A stretch of 64,000 nt of DNA from Velocimicrobium porci (GTDB lineage Bacteria; Bacillota; Clostridia; Lachnospirales; Lachnospiraceae): assembly GCF_009696045.1 (NCBI RefSeq), contig NZ_VUMT01000008.1, positions 87,706 to 151,705 on the forward strand. The letters are read 5' to 3'. Below, piece by piece: positions 46,386-55,699 of this stretch. Below the pieces are notes generated by a model, which searched no databases, had not been told where the DNA came from, and was given only the letters and a program-made list of their open reading frames with translations. The position numbers and the translations under genes were made by a program. Within the stretch, counting starts at the first letter, position 1; each line of letters begins with the position of its first letter.

Positions 46386-48506
46386 CTATTTTTTCTCTAA
46401 TTTATATAACCATTTCTTCTTCTCTTTTTCTTCTAATTCTTCTTCAATTGTCGGTAACAACTTATGAAATGCAAAATTCATATCATTTCTTGAATCGTTT
46501 GGCATCGTTCGATTTCCATTAAACCATTGATGTCCTGCATCTTTATTTTTATCTTTACTTCTTTCTGTAGCATTATAGCCCAACGGATAAGATACCTTTT
46601 CAGAGCGATTACCTCTATTTTTTTTCTTTAACCTTTTTTCCCAATTAGCAATCATTTTTAAATTTTTTATCTCTATACGTTCGGTAATGGAGTCCTCTAG
46701 TTCCAAATTCATTTTTTTCGGTTCAAGTTTCCACTCTCCGGTTCTCATATCTATAGTTCTGATTTTTACATTATCAACACATATTCTTACACTGCCAAAT
46801 CCATAAGGTTTTGCCTTTCCGATTTTATGGGCACAATCCTTATCATTAAAATCGACTGCCCATTTTAATTGTTTAAGCTCCGATAGTGTAAGATTTTCAA
46901 AATAAATTTTACATTTAAACTTATTTTTATAATATTGATTTGCTCTCAATGGACGAATTCTTTGTCGCATTGATGAAAGTACCTTTTCCTCTTCACTTTT
47001 ATTATCGTGACTGATTTTCTTATAATAATCACTGTGCCAATAAAATTTCCGTCCTCTTATTTTTATCTTTTTATTTCCCAAAGATTTTCTTATGTAGCTT
47101 TTATCGCCATCTTTTATTACATAATAATCATATGTCCAATATCCATTTGAGTCGTTCCATCCTAATTCTTTTTTTTCATTTATTATATCATAAGGTGGAT
47201 ACGTATAAAATTCCACTGCTCCCGGTCGTGGTTCACCAAGCTCTGGTAAAATAATCGGTTCCTCAAAATACTTGAAGTAATTTTTCTCAGCGTTTTCTAA
47301 CACCGCATCTGTAAACCTTACTCTAGAAGCAATAGACAAAAGCTGTTCCTTTTTTTCTTCTTTTTGCTTTTCTCCTGCCATTCCGAATATTTTACATGTA
47401 GGACACAATTTCGTACCGTTTTTGCATGGTCGGAAGTCTCCGTTATCATCTAAAATGTTTTCCATTGTTTTATAAAATACTTCTTTTCCGATACAGGCCG
47501 GCGAAAAATGTCTATTTTCTTTTTCATCATCTAAATAATAAACGGGCAATACACTATCCGGATCATCAGCTACAATTTCATCTATATCATACCTTTCATA
47601 TGAAGAATGAGGTTCCGAAGATGTATCTTTACTCCCTTTCTGATATTCATGTATTACACTTCGCAAGTTTTCCACTTCTTTATCATCAACAGGAATCTCT
47701 TTTATTTTTTTATCTGGTAAAAAGAACGATTCATATTTTTTTCTTAATTTATCATTTTCTCCTCCAAATGGCTCTCCTTTATGAAGATATGCCTTCTTTT
47801 TTAAATTTCCCTGGCTTCCTTCGCTTACCTTTTTCCATTCATTTACATACTCTATTCCATTCTTACTTTTACAATTAATATAAAATGCTTCTCCCTCTCT
47901 GCATTCATCATAAATTTGTTGTGGAAGATTTCCTTTCTCTTTATCGCTTACTTTCACTCTAATTCGCCGACAAGGATAAAGCAGCCACTGTTCCTTTGAT
48001 ATCCCGCCTTCCATTCGACTTACTTTTCTCAATATTCCACATTTTTTCGGAAGTGCTGTTCTTCGCCCTAGTTTACGATCAATTGATATAGAAGACATAC
48101 AACCACCAAACGCCGCTTCATGTACGCTTCTTACTGCACCGCGAATTTCGGAAGCTGGAATTACCGGCTCAAAAACTCTTTTTCTTCGTTCCTCATAACT
48201 TTTGTTTTTGCTCTCCTGACTCAAATCATTATATGAAAAAAAGTCATAACTATGAGTTTTTAAAGATTCACTGCTCTCTTCGCGGATTTCTAGTTCCTCT
48301 TTCGTATGTAATGCTGTATCCGAAGTTGTATTTGGTATAAATAAGGGTGTTAATATTTCCAAGCTGCACTCAAGAACTCCTGTATGACTATCCTTATAAT
48401 CTATTTTCAACTTTGACCTTTCACATTTTTCTGCTAATGGGACAAAATTATAAGGATTTATAAATCTATTTGACTGGTTTTCCTTCCATTTATTTTTGCT
48501 ACTCAT
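46386..48506 (-). CDS. Type III-D CRISPR RAMP protein, TIGR03986 type (Cas7-like)
   Basis: The 706-residue protein starts NRFINPYNFVPLAEKCE, the mark of TIGR03986 proteins. VFEPVIPASEIRGAVRS near residue 115 is the Cas7/RAMP loop, CPTCKIFGMAG near residue 375 a conserved Cys motif, and IGKAKPYGFGSVRICV near residue 580 the Gly-rich RAMP loop. Between them lies a charged insert of some 200 residues. In type III-D complexes this Cas7 with insertion caps the backbone on crRNA. It is the last gene of the operon; its ATG overlaps csx19 by 8 bases. No stop or frameshift is seen. Confidence 0.85.
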   Translation of the reverse strand: MSSKNKWKENQSNRFINPYNFVPLAEKCERSKLKIDYKDSHTGVLECSLEILTPLFIPNTTSDTALHTKEELEIREESSESLKTHSYDFFSYNDLSQESKNKSYEERRKRVFEPVIPASEIRGAVRSVHEAAFGGCMSSISIDRKLGRRTALPKKCGILRKVSRMEGGISKEQWLLYPCRRIRVKVSDKEKGNLPQQIYDECREGEAFYINCKSKNGIEYVNEWKKVSEGSQGNLKKKAYLHKGEPFGGENDKLRKKYESFFLPDKKIKEIPVDDKEVENLRSVIHEYQKGSKDTSSEPHSSYERYDIDEIVADDPDSVLPVYYLDDEKENRHFSPACIGKEVFYKTMENILDDNGDFRPCKNGTKLCPTCKIFGMAGEKQKEEKKEQLLSIASRVRFTDAVLENAEKNYFKYFEEPIILPELGEPRPGAVEFYTYPPYDIINEKKELGWNDSNGYWTYDYYVIKDGDKSYIRKSLGNKKIKIRGRKFYWHSDYYKKISHDNKSEEEKVLSSMRQRIRPLRANQYYKNKFKCKIYFENLTLSELKQLKWAVDFNDKDCAHKIGKAKPYGFGSVRICVDNVKIRTIDMRTGEWKLEPKKMNLELEDSITERIEIKNLKMIANWEKRLKKKNRGNRSEKVSYPLGYNATERSKDKNKDAGHQWFNGNRTMPNDSRNDMNFAFHKLLPTIEEELEEKEKKKWLYKLEKK

Positions 48507-49110
48507 TTACATTTTCCTCCCAATCGCAAATTTTTAAAAGACGCTCATCAACAACATTTACAAGCCCCACTTCATCTGTTGCATCTGGAAATTGCACATA
48601 ATATCTTATCATCAATCCCAATTCTTCTTCACGCTTTAATTGAAATGGAACAACAATTTTACTTCCCCGCTTTGATTCCAAAATACTCCATTTTTCCTTA
48701 TCATGTTTTATTAAGGCTAGTTCATTTTTAACGCTGCCAAATATTTTCTGCTTTTCATCAAAATAATAAATTATTTCTTTTTTTCTGTTGCTAAATCTAT
48801 CAACATCAAGACAATAACGCATGATAAAATTGTCTTTCATACGAACAAAGCGAAGTTCCTTTTCTTCATCAAATACCCTAAATTCTCTTACATATTCCAT
48901 TGGGAGTTTCTGGCTATGCTGTTTTCCAACATCATAAAGACCGATATATAGTTCATTCTTATATTTTCCTAATGCAACACCGTATTCCAGTACAGCATAC
49001 AGATACGCTTCTTTGTTAAACTTATTTCTCACTTCACATATACATTGTTCAGGTTTAATGTCTTTTTTTATTTCTACCGTTATCTGTTCTAATTCTTTCA
49101 ATTCAGGCAT
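48499..49110 (-). CDS. csx19: Csx19-like subunit of type III-D complex
   Basis: The 203-residue protein has no RAMP motif. The stretch YAVLEYGVALGKYKNELYIG, then PMEYVREFRVFDEEKELRFV and the C-terminal YYVQFPDATDEVGLVNVVDE fit Csx19 (TIGR03984), a small subunit found only with III-D effectors. It overlaps its neighbours by 8 bases on both sides (double-Cas7 gene upstream, TIGR03986-type gene downstream), the position expected for csx19. The assignment rests on position plus weak motif likeness; a profile search would settle it. Confidence 0.6.
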   Translation of the reverse strand: MPELKELEQITVEIKKDIKPEQCICEVRNKFNKEAYLYAVLEYGVALGKYKNELYIGLYDVGKQHSQKLPMEYVREFRVFDEEKELRFVRMKDNFIMRYCLDVDRFSNRKKEIIYYFDEKQKIFGSVKNELALIKHDKEKWSILESKRGSKIVVPFQLKREEELGLMIRYYVQFPDATDEVGLVNVVDERLLKICDWEENVNE

Positions 49111-50650
49111 CTTCTTCCTCCTGTCCTTTACACCAATTCAGTGCTTTCTTTGTATAAAACTGTAGCCCCTTTTCTAGCTTTTCATTTGTAAATAACGCTC
49201 CATCAAATTTAATTTCTCCGGCACTTCTAAAAGTTCCTCTTCCTACACTCGTTTCTCCACCTACGGAAAGAAAACCATTTTGCAATTCTTTCGCCACTAT
49301 ATATAACAACCCGCAAATTATATTTGTATTTTCTTCACTTACATTTTTTGACCAGCGAACCGTAAGATTCACCTGACCTCCAACCCAAATTTCTTCTGTA
49401 AACAAAGCTCCCAAAACCGTTCCTCCCGTAAAACGGTCAACTGCATTACGAGTAATTGAAAGAGGTTTCCCACCATCTACAATTGACTCTTCAAAGACAA
49501 GTTTCGATTGATTTAAAGGATTATCTTGTTTCCAGGTTCCAAAAAATATATCCAGATAACTTTGAACAGATTCCCAATTTCCTATTTCAGATACCTGTAA
49601 TACCAATGACGCAATCTTGCTGCGCACAGCTCCTGCCCAAGTGCTCCCGGGAATCACCGCATACTTTTTCTTATCCATATCCATCTGTAGTTGTCTGCAA
49701 TTCAAATTCATTTTTTCCCCAAATTCCAAATCCTCGTATTGCCGGACAAGTAATGTCTGCTCAATTTCTAATGGAATAACAAACTTATGCTCGGTTTGAT
49801 TTTCTTCTGAACAATCCGATTCTAAATCAATCGGGCGAACTCGTTTACATTTTTCCCCTTTTTCTGTACTTCCATTTTTGGTATGTGCAATACTTTCATA
49901 AGCTTCTTCCCAATCCCAAGATAACCAATCTCTAGCTTCCCTTTGCTTCATCATATTAAATGGAAAAAGATTCATTTCTTCTATGGTCAACTTACCAAAC
50001 CCTCTATGGCTTTTACCGCCTAATCTAAGCTCGCCACTCATAATTCCCTGTATCGCAAGCTCCAAAATCTTTAAATCTTTCTTTTGCGCTGCTTCCAATG
50101 CTGTTTCCAATTCATAATCATCGCATTGTAAATTATCTTGTCGCTGAATGACCTCAAAACGCAGTATGAAAGATGCACCTGCTGACACTGCCTGTAAATC
50201 AAATTTTCCCATATCCTGTGTAGTTTTATATTCATTCAAACAAATTCCGTCACGTTTTATAATTTGGGCATCTTCCAGTTTTGCATCATATACATATAAT
50301 CTGCTTTGTCTTTCTTTTTCTGCCGGATACAAAAATGAATTGTCGTCCTGTTCCACTCCAAATAAATCTTCAAGAGCATCCTTTGTAAATTCTATTTTTT
50401 CTTGAGAGTCTTTTTCTGACTTTCTTTTTACTTCTATAACTTTTTTTAAATAACTTCGCATTGCACCTGCTACCGAGCTTCCCGGAAAAAATGGATTTCC
50501 CTCACTATCCAAAATTACATCATAATCCGAATTCTCATCTTCGCCTGAACCAATCAAAACAGGTGACTCTAACTTTCCTTTTATTATAATATAAAATCGA
50601 CCACAAATTCGATTTCCACTATTTTTCTTCCTCCGATTTTTCTGTTTCAT
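49103..50650 (-). CDS. Double Cas7 (Cas7-2x, Csm3-like) RAMP protein
   Basis: Two RAMP domains are fused in 515 residues. The first has SDYDVILDSEGNPFFPGSSV-AGAMRS near residue 45 and the Gly loop LRLGGKSHRGFGKLTI near 205. The second has KYAVIPGSTWAGAVRSKI near residue 315 and LSVGGETSVGRGTFRSA near 470. Asp residues ahead of each PGS loop are candidates for the target-RNA cleavage sites of Csm3-type proteins. Double Cas7 proteins are known in III-D variants. GGAG lies 7 bases before the ATG, inside the end of the Cas7-5-11-like gene. Confidence 0.85.
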   Translation of the reverse strand: MKQKNRRKKNSGNRICGRFYIIIKGKLESPVLIGSGEDENSDYDVILDSEGNPFFPGSSVAGAMRSYLKKVIEVKRKSEKDSQEKIEFTKDALEDLFGVEQDDNSFLYPAEKERQSRLYVYDAKLEDAQIIKRDGICLNEYKTTQDMGKFDLQAVSAGASFILRFEVIQRQDNLQCDDYELETALEAAQKKDLKILELAIQGIMSGELRLGGKSHRGFGKLTIEEMNLFPFNMMKQREARDWLSWDWEEAYESIAHTKNGSTEKGEKCKRVRPIDLESDCSEENQTEHKFVIPLEIEQTLLVRQYEDLEFGEKMNLNCRQLQMDMDKKKYAVIPGSTWAGAVRSKIASLVLQVSEIGNWESVQSYLDIFFGTWKQDNPLNQSKLVFEESIVDGGKPLSITRNAVDRFTGGTVLGALFTEEIWVGGQVNLTVRWSKNVSEENTNIICGLLYIVAKELQNGFLSVGGETSVGRGTFRSAGEIKFDGALFTNEKLEKGLQFYTKKALNWCKGQEEEDA

Positions 50651-53048
50651 TTCTCACACTCCATTTTCCCTTCTTCAAATATGTTTCCATAAATGCAATC
50701 GTTTTGTTTTCACAAGCTTTAAAAAACACCTCTGCTTCTTGTTTTTTACTATCATTCATCTTTTTAACTTGTTCCATGATTTTATCATAAACTAACTTTC
50801 CATCTGCTCTACTACACTCTGACAATACAATTCCTTGTTCGGTTATTTCTCTCTTTATTTGGTAAAACATACTAATCAATTGTTCTACTAATGTTGCATG
50901 TATTCTCAATTCACCCTCTTTTTTCAAAGCATTTTCTTTTTCGTTTTGCACTTTAGAATGTTCCTCTATTAATTCTAATATCTTTTCTGCTATCTTTTCT
51001 TTCTTATCCTCATCTTCTAATGAATCTTGTACTAAATCATTTTTCCACAATCCAGGTTTCTTTGTTTCATCTTGATTAAGGTTTCTTTTACTATTGCATT
51101 CATCATCATATATTATCGTGTAGTCTTTTTCCTTTTCTGCATATAGTTCTATTTTTATTTTTCCATATCCTGCACCGGTCATTTCTCCCCAATAATTATC
51201 CTCCAGTTTCTTACAGATATTATTAAAATCAATAATTTCAGTTGTTATAACCAATACTGTACCCGCTTCCAGTGCCGGCTTTTGCTCACATGGAAGTCTC
51301 CATTTGCTGTTATAACCACCGACATGGGTAAATTTTAAAAATTCGCTTTCTTTGTATAATTCGATACATTTTCTATTGTTGAAACCATATACAGCGTTTA
51401 TCATCTCGTTCATCAACGAAATAAAATGATTTGGATTTGCCTCAACTCTTCCATTGTCTGGATTTCTTAAAACCATTGGAGTAAGCAGCGAAATAATCCA
51501 CTTGTTTTTCTGAATATTTTCTAACTTTAATGGCTGTTCCATTTTTTCTTCCACTTGTTCTTTAATAACTATAGTTTCCAACGGTTCTGCTTTTTTTAAA
51601 GAAATCGGCACAAACAAACTATTCCCATATTCTGCAGACCGGGAACGCCCTAAACGTAACTGAAAATCTAGGGATTTTAGACAATCGAATAAATTCTCTA
51701 TATCTTCTTTTTTTCCTTACCATTCACAACCGAAAACCTGTCCTTTTTTCAATGCTACATACTGAAAAAATCTTCCCATTTGCTCCTGGTTCGTTTCCAC
51801 TCTGTCTCCCAAAGCATGACCAATTCCACGGTCTAATGGCCGAGCATGATGCATTCGCATTTCTTTTTCCGGTACTGCAAGATAAATCTGATTTTCAATC
51901 TTATCCAACACTATCATTTTATTGATTGACTTTCTTCTTTTTCTCGCTGTATCACCTTTTTCATAAACACGATTAAAACAACTATCTTCATTCTTCAATT
52001 TTACAATCGAGCTAGGGCATGGATAATAATAACATTTTCCTTTTTTTAAAAAACCATATCCGAATTTAACACCATCTCTTAAAAAAATTCGTAAAAAATC
52101 TTTATCCTCATGTGGGACACCAGCTTGCTTCATTTTTTTCTTAATATAGGCTCCTGCCATAGCACCTTGTATTGCTTTTCCGGTTATCATACTCTCACAA
52201 TCTTCATACAACCCTTTTTTTCCTGATAAAAGAAGCGGCTGTAGTAATTGAATATCAAATTGAACTGATACATTATCCTCTTTCCTATAACGTTCTAATT
52301 CTCTGCTTATCTCGTCAAAATGTTCATTTATCATTTCTCTTTGTTTTATCAAAAAGCAATTTGCCTGTTCTTTTTGTTCAAGTTTTACTAATTGACAAGA
52401 AACCTCTCCAAATCCTCTTGTCACTCCAAGTCCTATATGACGTAACCCCTTTGCACAGAATTCTAAAGTTTCTTCTATCTTTCCTTCTAGATCTTTCTCA
52501 TAAAAATTCAAATCATTTTCATCTATCTCTAATAAACTTCGAAATTTTATTCCACTTCGAATTACTCTCATAGTGCGCAGAGTACCTGTTTTAGCAGTAC
52601 CTGTTTTCTCATCAATGGCAGTCCTTGTCCTCATTCGCGTAAATAATTCCAAAACTTTCACTCTGACCTGTTCAATATCCATTTTCATAATCTTTTGCAT
52701 TTCCGTCTGCAAATTTTCATAATCTTTTACATAATAACCATTTTCACCCAAATTTCCCATAATGCTTTTCGGAATAAAATAAAGATTAGCATCATGAATC
52801 CGTAACAATCCCGGCCTTTCACTTCCTATCTCTCCAAATAGATTATTCAAAAGATTTTTCTCAATTAATATTCCATTTTCTTGAAACTCTTTTCCTATTT
52901 CCAAAAGATTTCCTTTTATTCTTCTTGCCGGAATAACGGGAATACCATTTTCTTCTGTTACCTCTGTATCAACAAGCCCCGCAATCCCATCACCTGAGGC
53001 AGTACATAAATCACTTTTTAATGTTATTTCCAGCCACCACTGCTTCAT
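50619..53048 (-). pseudogene. Cas7-Cas5-Cas11-like (Csx10-type) subunit gene, split by one in-frame TAA
   Basis: Codons 1-443 hold a Cas7-like domain (DTEVTEENGIPVIPARRIKG near residue 27; Gly loop LGVTRGFGEV near 206) and the start of a Cas5/Csx10-like domain (QLLQPLLLSGK, ITGKAIQGAMAGAY), ending VALKKGQVFGCEW then TAA at 51717-51719. The same frame reads on at once GKKEDIENLFDCLKSLDFQL-RLGRSRSAEYG, the Csx10 Gly loop, then a second RAMP-like stretch (LEDNYWGEMTGAGYGKIKIE) and a helical C-terminus resembling Cas11, to the stop at 50619. The order matches the Cas7-5-11 fusion of type III-D variants. Either it is a recent nonsense pseudogene, a sequencing error, or two pieces are made (a TTG at 51617 could restart). 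Confidence 0.8.
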
Positions 53049-53051
53049 TTT

Positions 53052-54683
53052 TTACTTCCTCCGTTTCTTTTCATAAAACTCGAAAAAATTCTGATACAGT
53101 TTCCGGTCATACATATCTATTAACTCCAACCCATCAAATAAAGAAAACTCTTTGCTTTCAGAAAAAGTGGAAAAATCGTATCCTCTTGAAGCATATTCTA
53201 ATTTTAACAAATTCACTTCTCCTCCTCCCTGTAAATATGCTTCATACAATTTCTTTAACCGGTTTCTGGACCATTCTTTTGATCCAATTTTTCTATTCTC
53301 AGTAAACTCTTCCGGCAATTTTCCCATCAATTGATTTAAAAAATCAAATGAATAAATATCCTCTTTTGGTTCATTTTCTAATGCCACATAATATGGTCTT
53401 GTAATCGCTTCCTTAGGACAAGTAAAATTTTCCTCACGAATTAAGTCTAGTTCTGTCTGCCCGGCTCCACGAATTAATTGAAAATCAAAATAGCCTTTTT
53501 TACCTGAACCTCCATTTTCTTGCTCCCGATACCATTGTTTCTTTGCATTTGCACAACAGCTTTCTGCAATCTGATATGCAATTCGAAATGGGTAATGACT
53601 ATGTACAAAAGCAATTCCTGCACAAGCACTCAAATTTTGTTCTTGCTGTTCTTTCATAAGAAGTTTTAAAAAAATCGCAACAATTGGAATCGCTAATTTT
53701 GCATTACAAATAAAAGTCACATCATCTCCATCCATAATCACATGACGTATCGGCAATACTTTCTTTTGTACATTGTCTACTTCCAAATCTTTTAAATATT
53801 TAGGTTCATTCTGGAAATAATCAATAATCTGCTCATAGATTCCATTAAAAATTTTAGATAAACGAATGGACAACTCCCTCATTTTCGGAATAGCACTGTT
53901 ATAATTTTTTTCAATGGTTCTCATATAATTGCCAATCATATCTCCCATACCGTTTCCATCAATATGCACGACTGCTACATAACTGTCTTGCCCTTTTTTT
54001 GTAATCAGCTCTTCCATTTCTTTTGCCCAAATAATATTTTTTTGCAAAGGAAATGAAGCAAAATTTTTTATCTTATTATATTCTTCTTGCTTTTCTACCT
54101 GTACAAAAGATAGATATTCACCATTTCTTATTTCATTAACAGGATAACCATAAATCGGTTCTTGTTCTGCGATTGGAAATAGTGATAACGGTTCTTGGCG
54201 AATTGTTTTCCCTTTTACCTGTTCTAATTTTCTATTCAATAATTCCTTATCTGCATGAAAATCACTAAAATCCGTTTTCACCGCTGCTGTAATAACAGTA
54301 AGATATCTTGTTTTTTCAAAAAATCGTTTCGCAAGTTTCCTGCTGGCATCATTATATTTTTCTTCATCTATATATAAAACTAACGCATTTCCTCCACCTA
54401 CATAGATAATTTCTGCTATTACATTTGAGTCTTTCGTCATCTGAAGCGAAAATGATTCTTGCTCTTTCCAATTAATTATTACTTCTCCGTCTTCATTATT
54501 TTTTTCCAGACTATCTATTCTCATATCCTGTAACGCTTTTGGCAGGCATTCATTTAACGCCGCTGTCACAATCAGTGAAGCCCCTATATTTTCTTTTAGA
54601 TGGTTTGTTGCAAAAATATAGTCCTGGATTCCACTGACATCATAGATGGCAAGTAGTGCACTTTTTTGCTTTTCCTTTTTCAT
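53052..54683 (-). CDS. cas10: Cas10, short HD-less form with DGDD palm motif
   Basis: The 543-residue protein starts directly in the first palm domain (AIYDVSGIQDYIFATNHLKE, then YVGGGNALVLY near residue 95), so the N-terminal HD nuclease of many Cas10 proteins is absent. The second palm shows VHIDGNGMGDMI (Asp242 region) and IMDGDDVTFICN (318-321) in place of GGDD, followed by AGIAFVHSHYPFRIAY. Acidic residues for metal binding are present, so cyclic oligoadenylate synthesis is possible but not shown. It is the large subunit of the type III effector, 3 bases before the Cas7-5-11-like gene. GGGAGAAGGG precedes the ATG. Confidence 0.88.
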   Translation of the reverse strand: MKKEKQKSALLAIYDVSGIQDYIFATNHLKENIGASLIVTAALNECLPKALQDMRIDSLEKNNEDGEVIINWKEQESFSLQMTKDSNVIAEIIYVGGGNALVLYIDEEKYNDASRKLAKRFFEKTRYLTVITAAVKTDFSDFHADKELLNRKLEQVKGKTIRQEPLSLFPIAEQEPIYGYPVNEIRNGEYLSFVQVEKQEEYNKIKNFASFPLQKNIIWAKEMEELITKKGQDSYVAVVHIDGNGMGDMIGNYMRTIEKNYNSAIPKMRELSIRLSKIFNGIYEQIIDYFQNEPKYLKDLEVDNVQKKVLPIRHVIMDGDDVTFICNAKLAIPIVAIFLKLLMKEQQEQNLSACAGIAFVHSHYPFRIAYQIAESCCANAKKQWYREQENGGSGKKGYFDFQLIRGAGQTELDLIREENFTCPKEAITRPYYVALENEPKEDIYSFDFLNQLMGKLPEEFTENRKIGSKEWSRNRLKKLYEAYLQGGGEVNLLKLEYASRGYDFSTFSESKEFSLFDGLELIDMYDRKLYQNFFEFYEKKRRK

Positions 54684-54716
54684 TTACCCTTCTCCCTGTC
54701 TCTTTTTTTACAAATT

Positions 54717-55655
54717 CTACTTCTTTTTTCCTATTAAACGATTAAACAATTTAACATATGCTTCATGTGGAAATAGCATAGGATTATTAATTAACATTAA
54801 CAATTGATTCAATTGAAATGTTAATGACATAATTACATTTTCTTTTTCATTTTTATCCTTTATAATTAAATCACATAAATTCCTATCACTTTTTCTTTCT
54901 TCATTCCGTTTTTCTACTTTTTCATTTCTTATTTTTTGCTCTTTCTTTTCCCTATCATCAGATAAATTCTCACTCTTTTCTTCCACATCATGATTTAACT
55001 TCTCCACCCAGTCCGTAAAAGAACTCTTTTCTTCATATACTACTTTCATTAATCTTTTATTTTTAACATATAAAAGAAAATCAAATTTTTCCTCTAACTT
55101 TTTAATTACAGGATTTGTTATCCCTGTTGCACACAAAATTTTGATTGGTCTTGTCCCTGTCTGTGCAAGTCTATTCCCCTCATCCAAACTATCAAAAACT
55201 CCATTCATTGTTCGGACAACTGAATTCAATGATGTATCCAATTCATCAATACTTTTTACCCATTTTTCCAAATCTCCTTCTATTCTTTTTCCTCCGTTAA
55301 TCTTAGACTTACATTGAACAACAATTGCAACTGCTTCAATTGGTATAAATTTTATTTTTCCATATTTAAAGATATATGGTGTATACATTTCATCAAAAAC
55401 TGCCAAATCCACCTCTCGTGATATATGACCTTTTGAATCAATAATAAAAATTCCCTGTTCAATGCAATATTTTTTAGGTATCATCTGACTAAATAAATTT
55501 TTCCACACCTCTTCACGATAAGTTCCAGTCGTTAGAGGATGACTTCCTATATCAATCTGTAGTTGGTTTACAAATGCTTTTTCTCTGTGTTCATAATTTG
55601 CAATAACCTTTTGAATTGCCTCTTCTACTTTTTCTTCTTCTGACTTTTTTGACAT
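54717..55655 (-). CDS. DUF6602-like PD-(D/E)XK nuclease-fold protein in the cas operon
   Basis: The 312-residue protein (start at the ATG with AAAGGTG upstream) has an N-terminal helix, then GTYREEVWKNLFSQMIPKKY, REVDLAVFDEMYTP and IEAVAIVVQCKS: a Glu...Asp...Gln-x-Lys series as in QxK variants of the PD-(D/E)XK fold, with DUF6602-like spacing. Residues about 225-275 are a highly charged Lys/Glu linker and the last 45 are helical. There is no CARF, HEPN or HTH domain. It sits between cas6 and cas10 in one operon. It may be an accessory DNA or RNA nuclease of the type III response. Function is inferred, not known. Confidence 0.65.
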   Translation of the reverse strand: MSKKSEEEKVEEAIQKVIANYEHREKAFVNQLQIDIGSHPLTTGTYREEVWKNLFSQMIPKKYCIEQGIFIIDSKGHISREVDLAVFDEMYTPYIFKYGKIKFIPIEAVAIVVQCKSKINGGKRIEGDLEKWVKSIDELDTSLNSVVRTMNGVFDSLDEGNRLAQTGTRPIKILCATGITNPVIKKLEEKFDFLLYVKNKRLMKVVYEEKSSFTDWVEKLNHDVEEKSENLSDDREKKEQKIRNEKVEKRNEERKSDRNLCDLIIKDKNEKENVIMSLTFQLNQLLMLINNPMLFPHEAYVKLFNRLIGKKK

Positions 55656-55699
55656 TTTTATCACTACACCTTTCAAATATTTTATCCTTTTAATTTTTC

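Noticed and set aside
50619..51617. Separate intact cas gene of 332 codons downstream of the TAA
   Set aside because: It is in the same frame as the preceding 443 codons, starts only at a TTG inside a conserved stretch, and the intervening 33 codons read as the natural continuation, so one broken gene is simpler.
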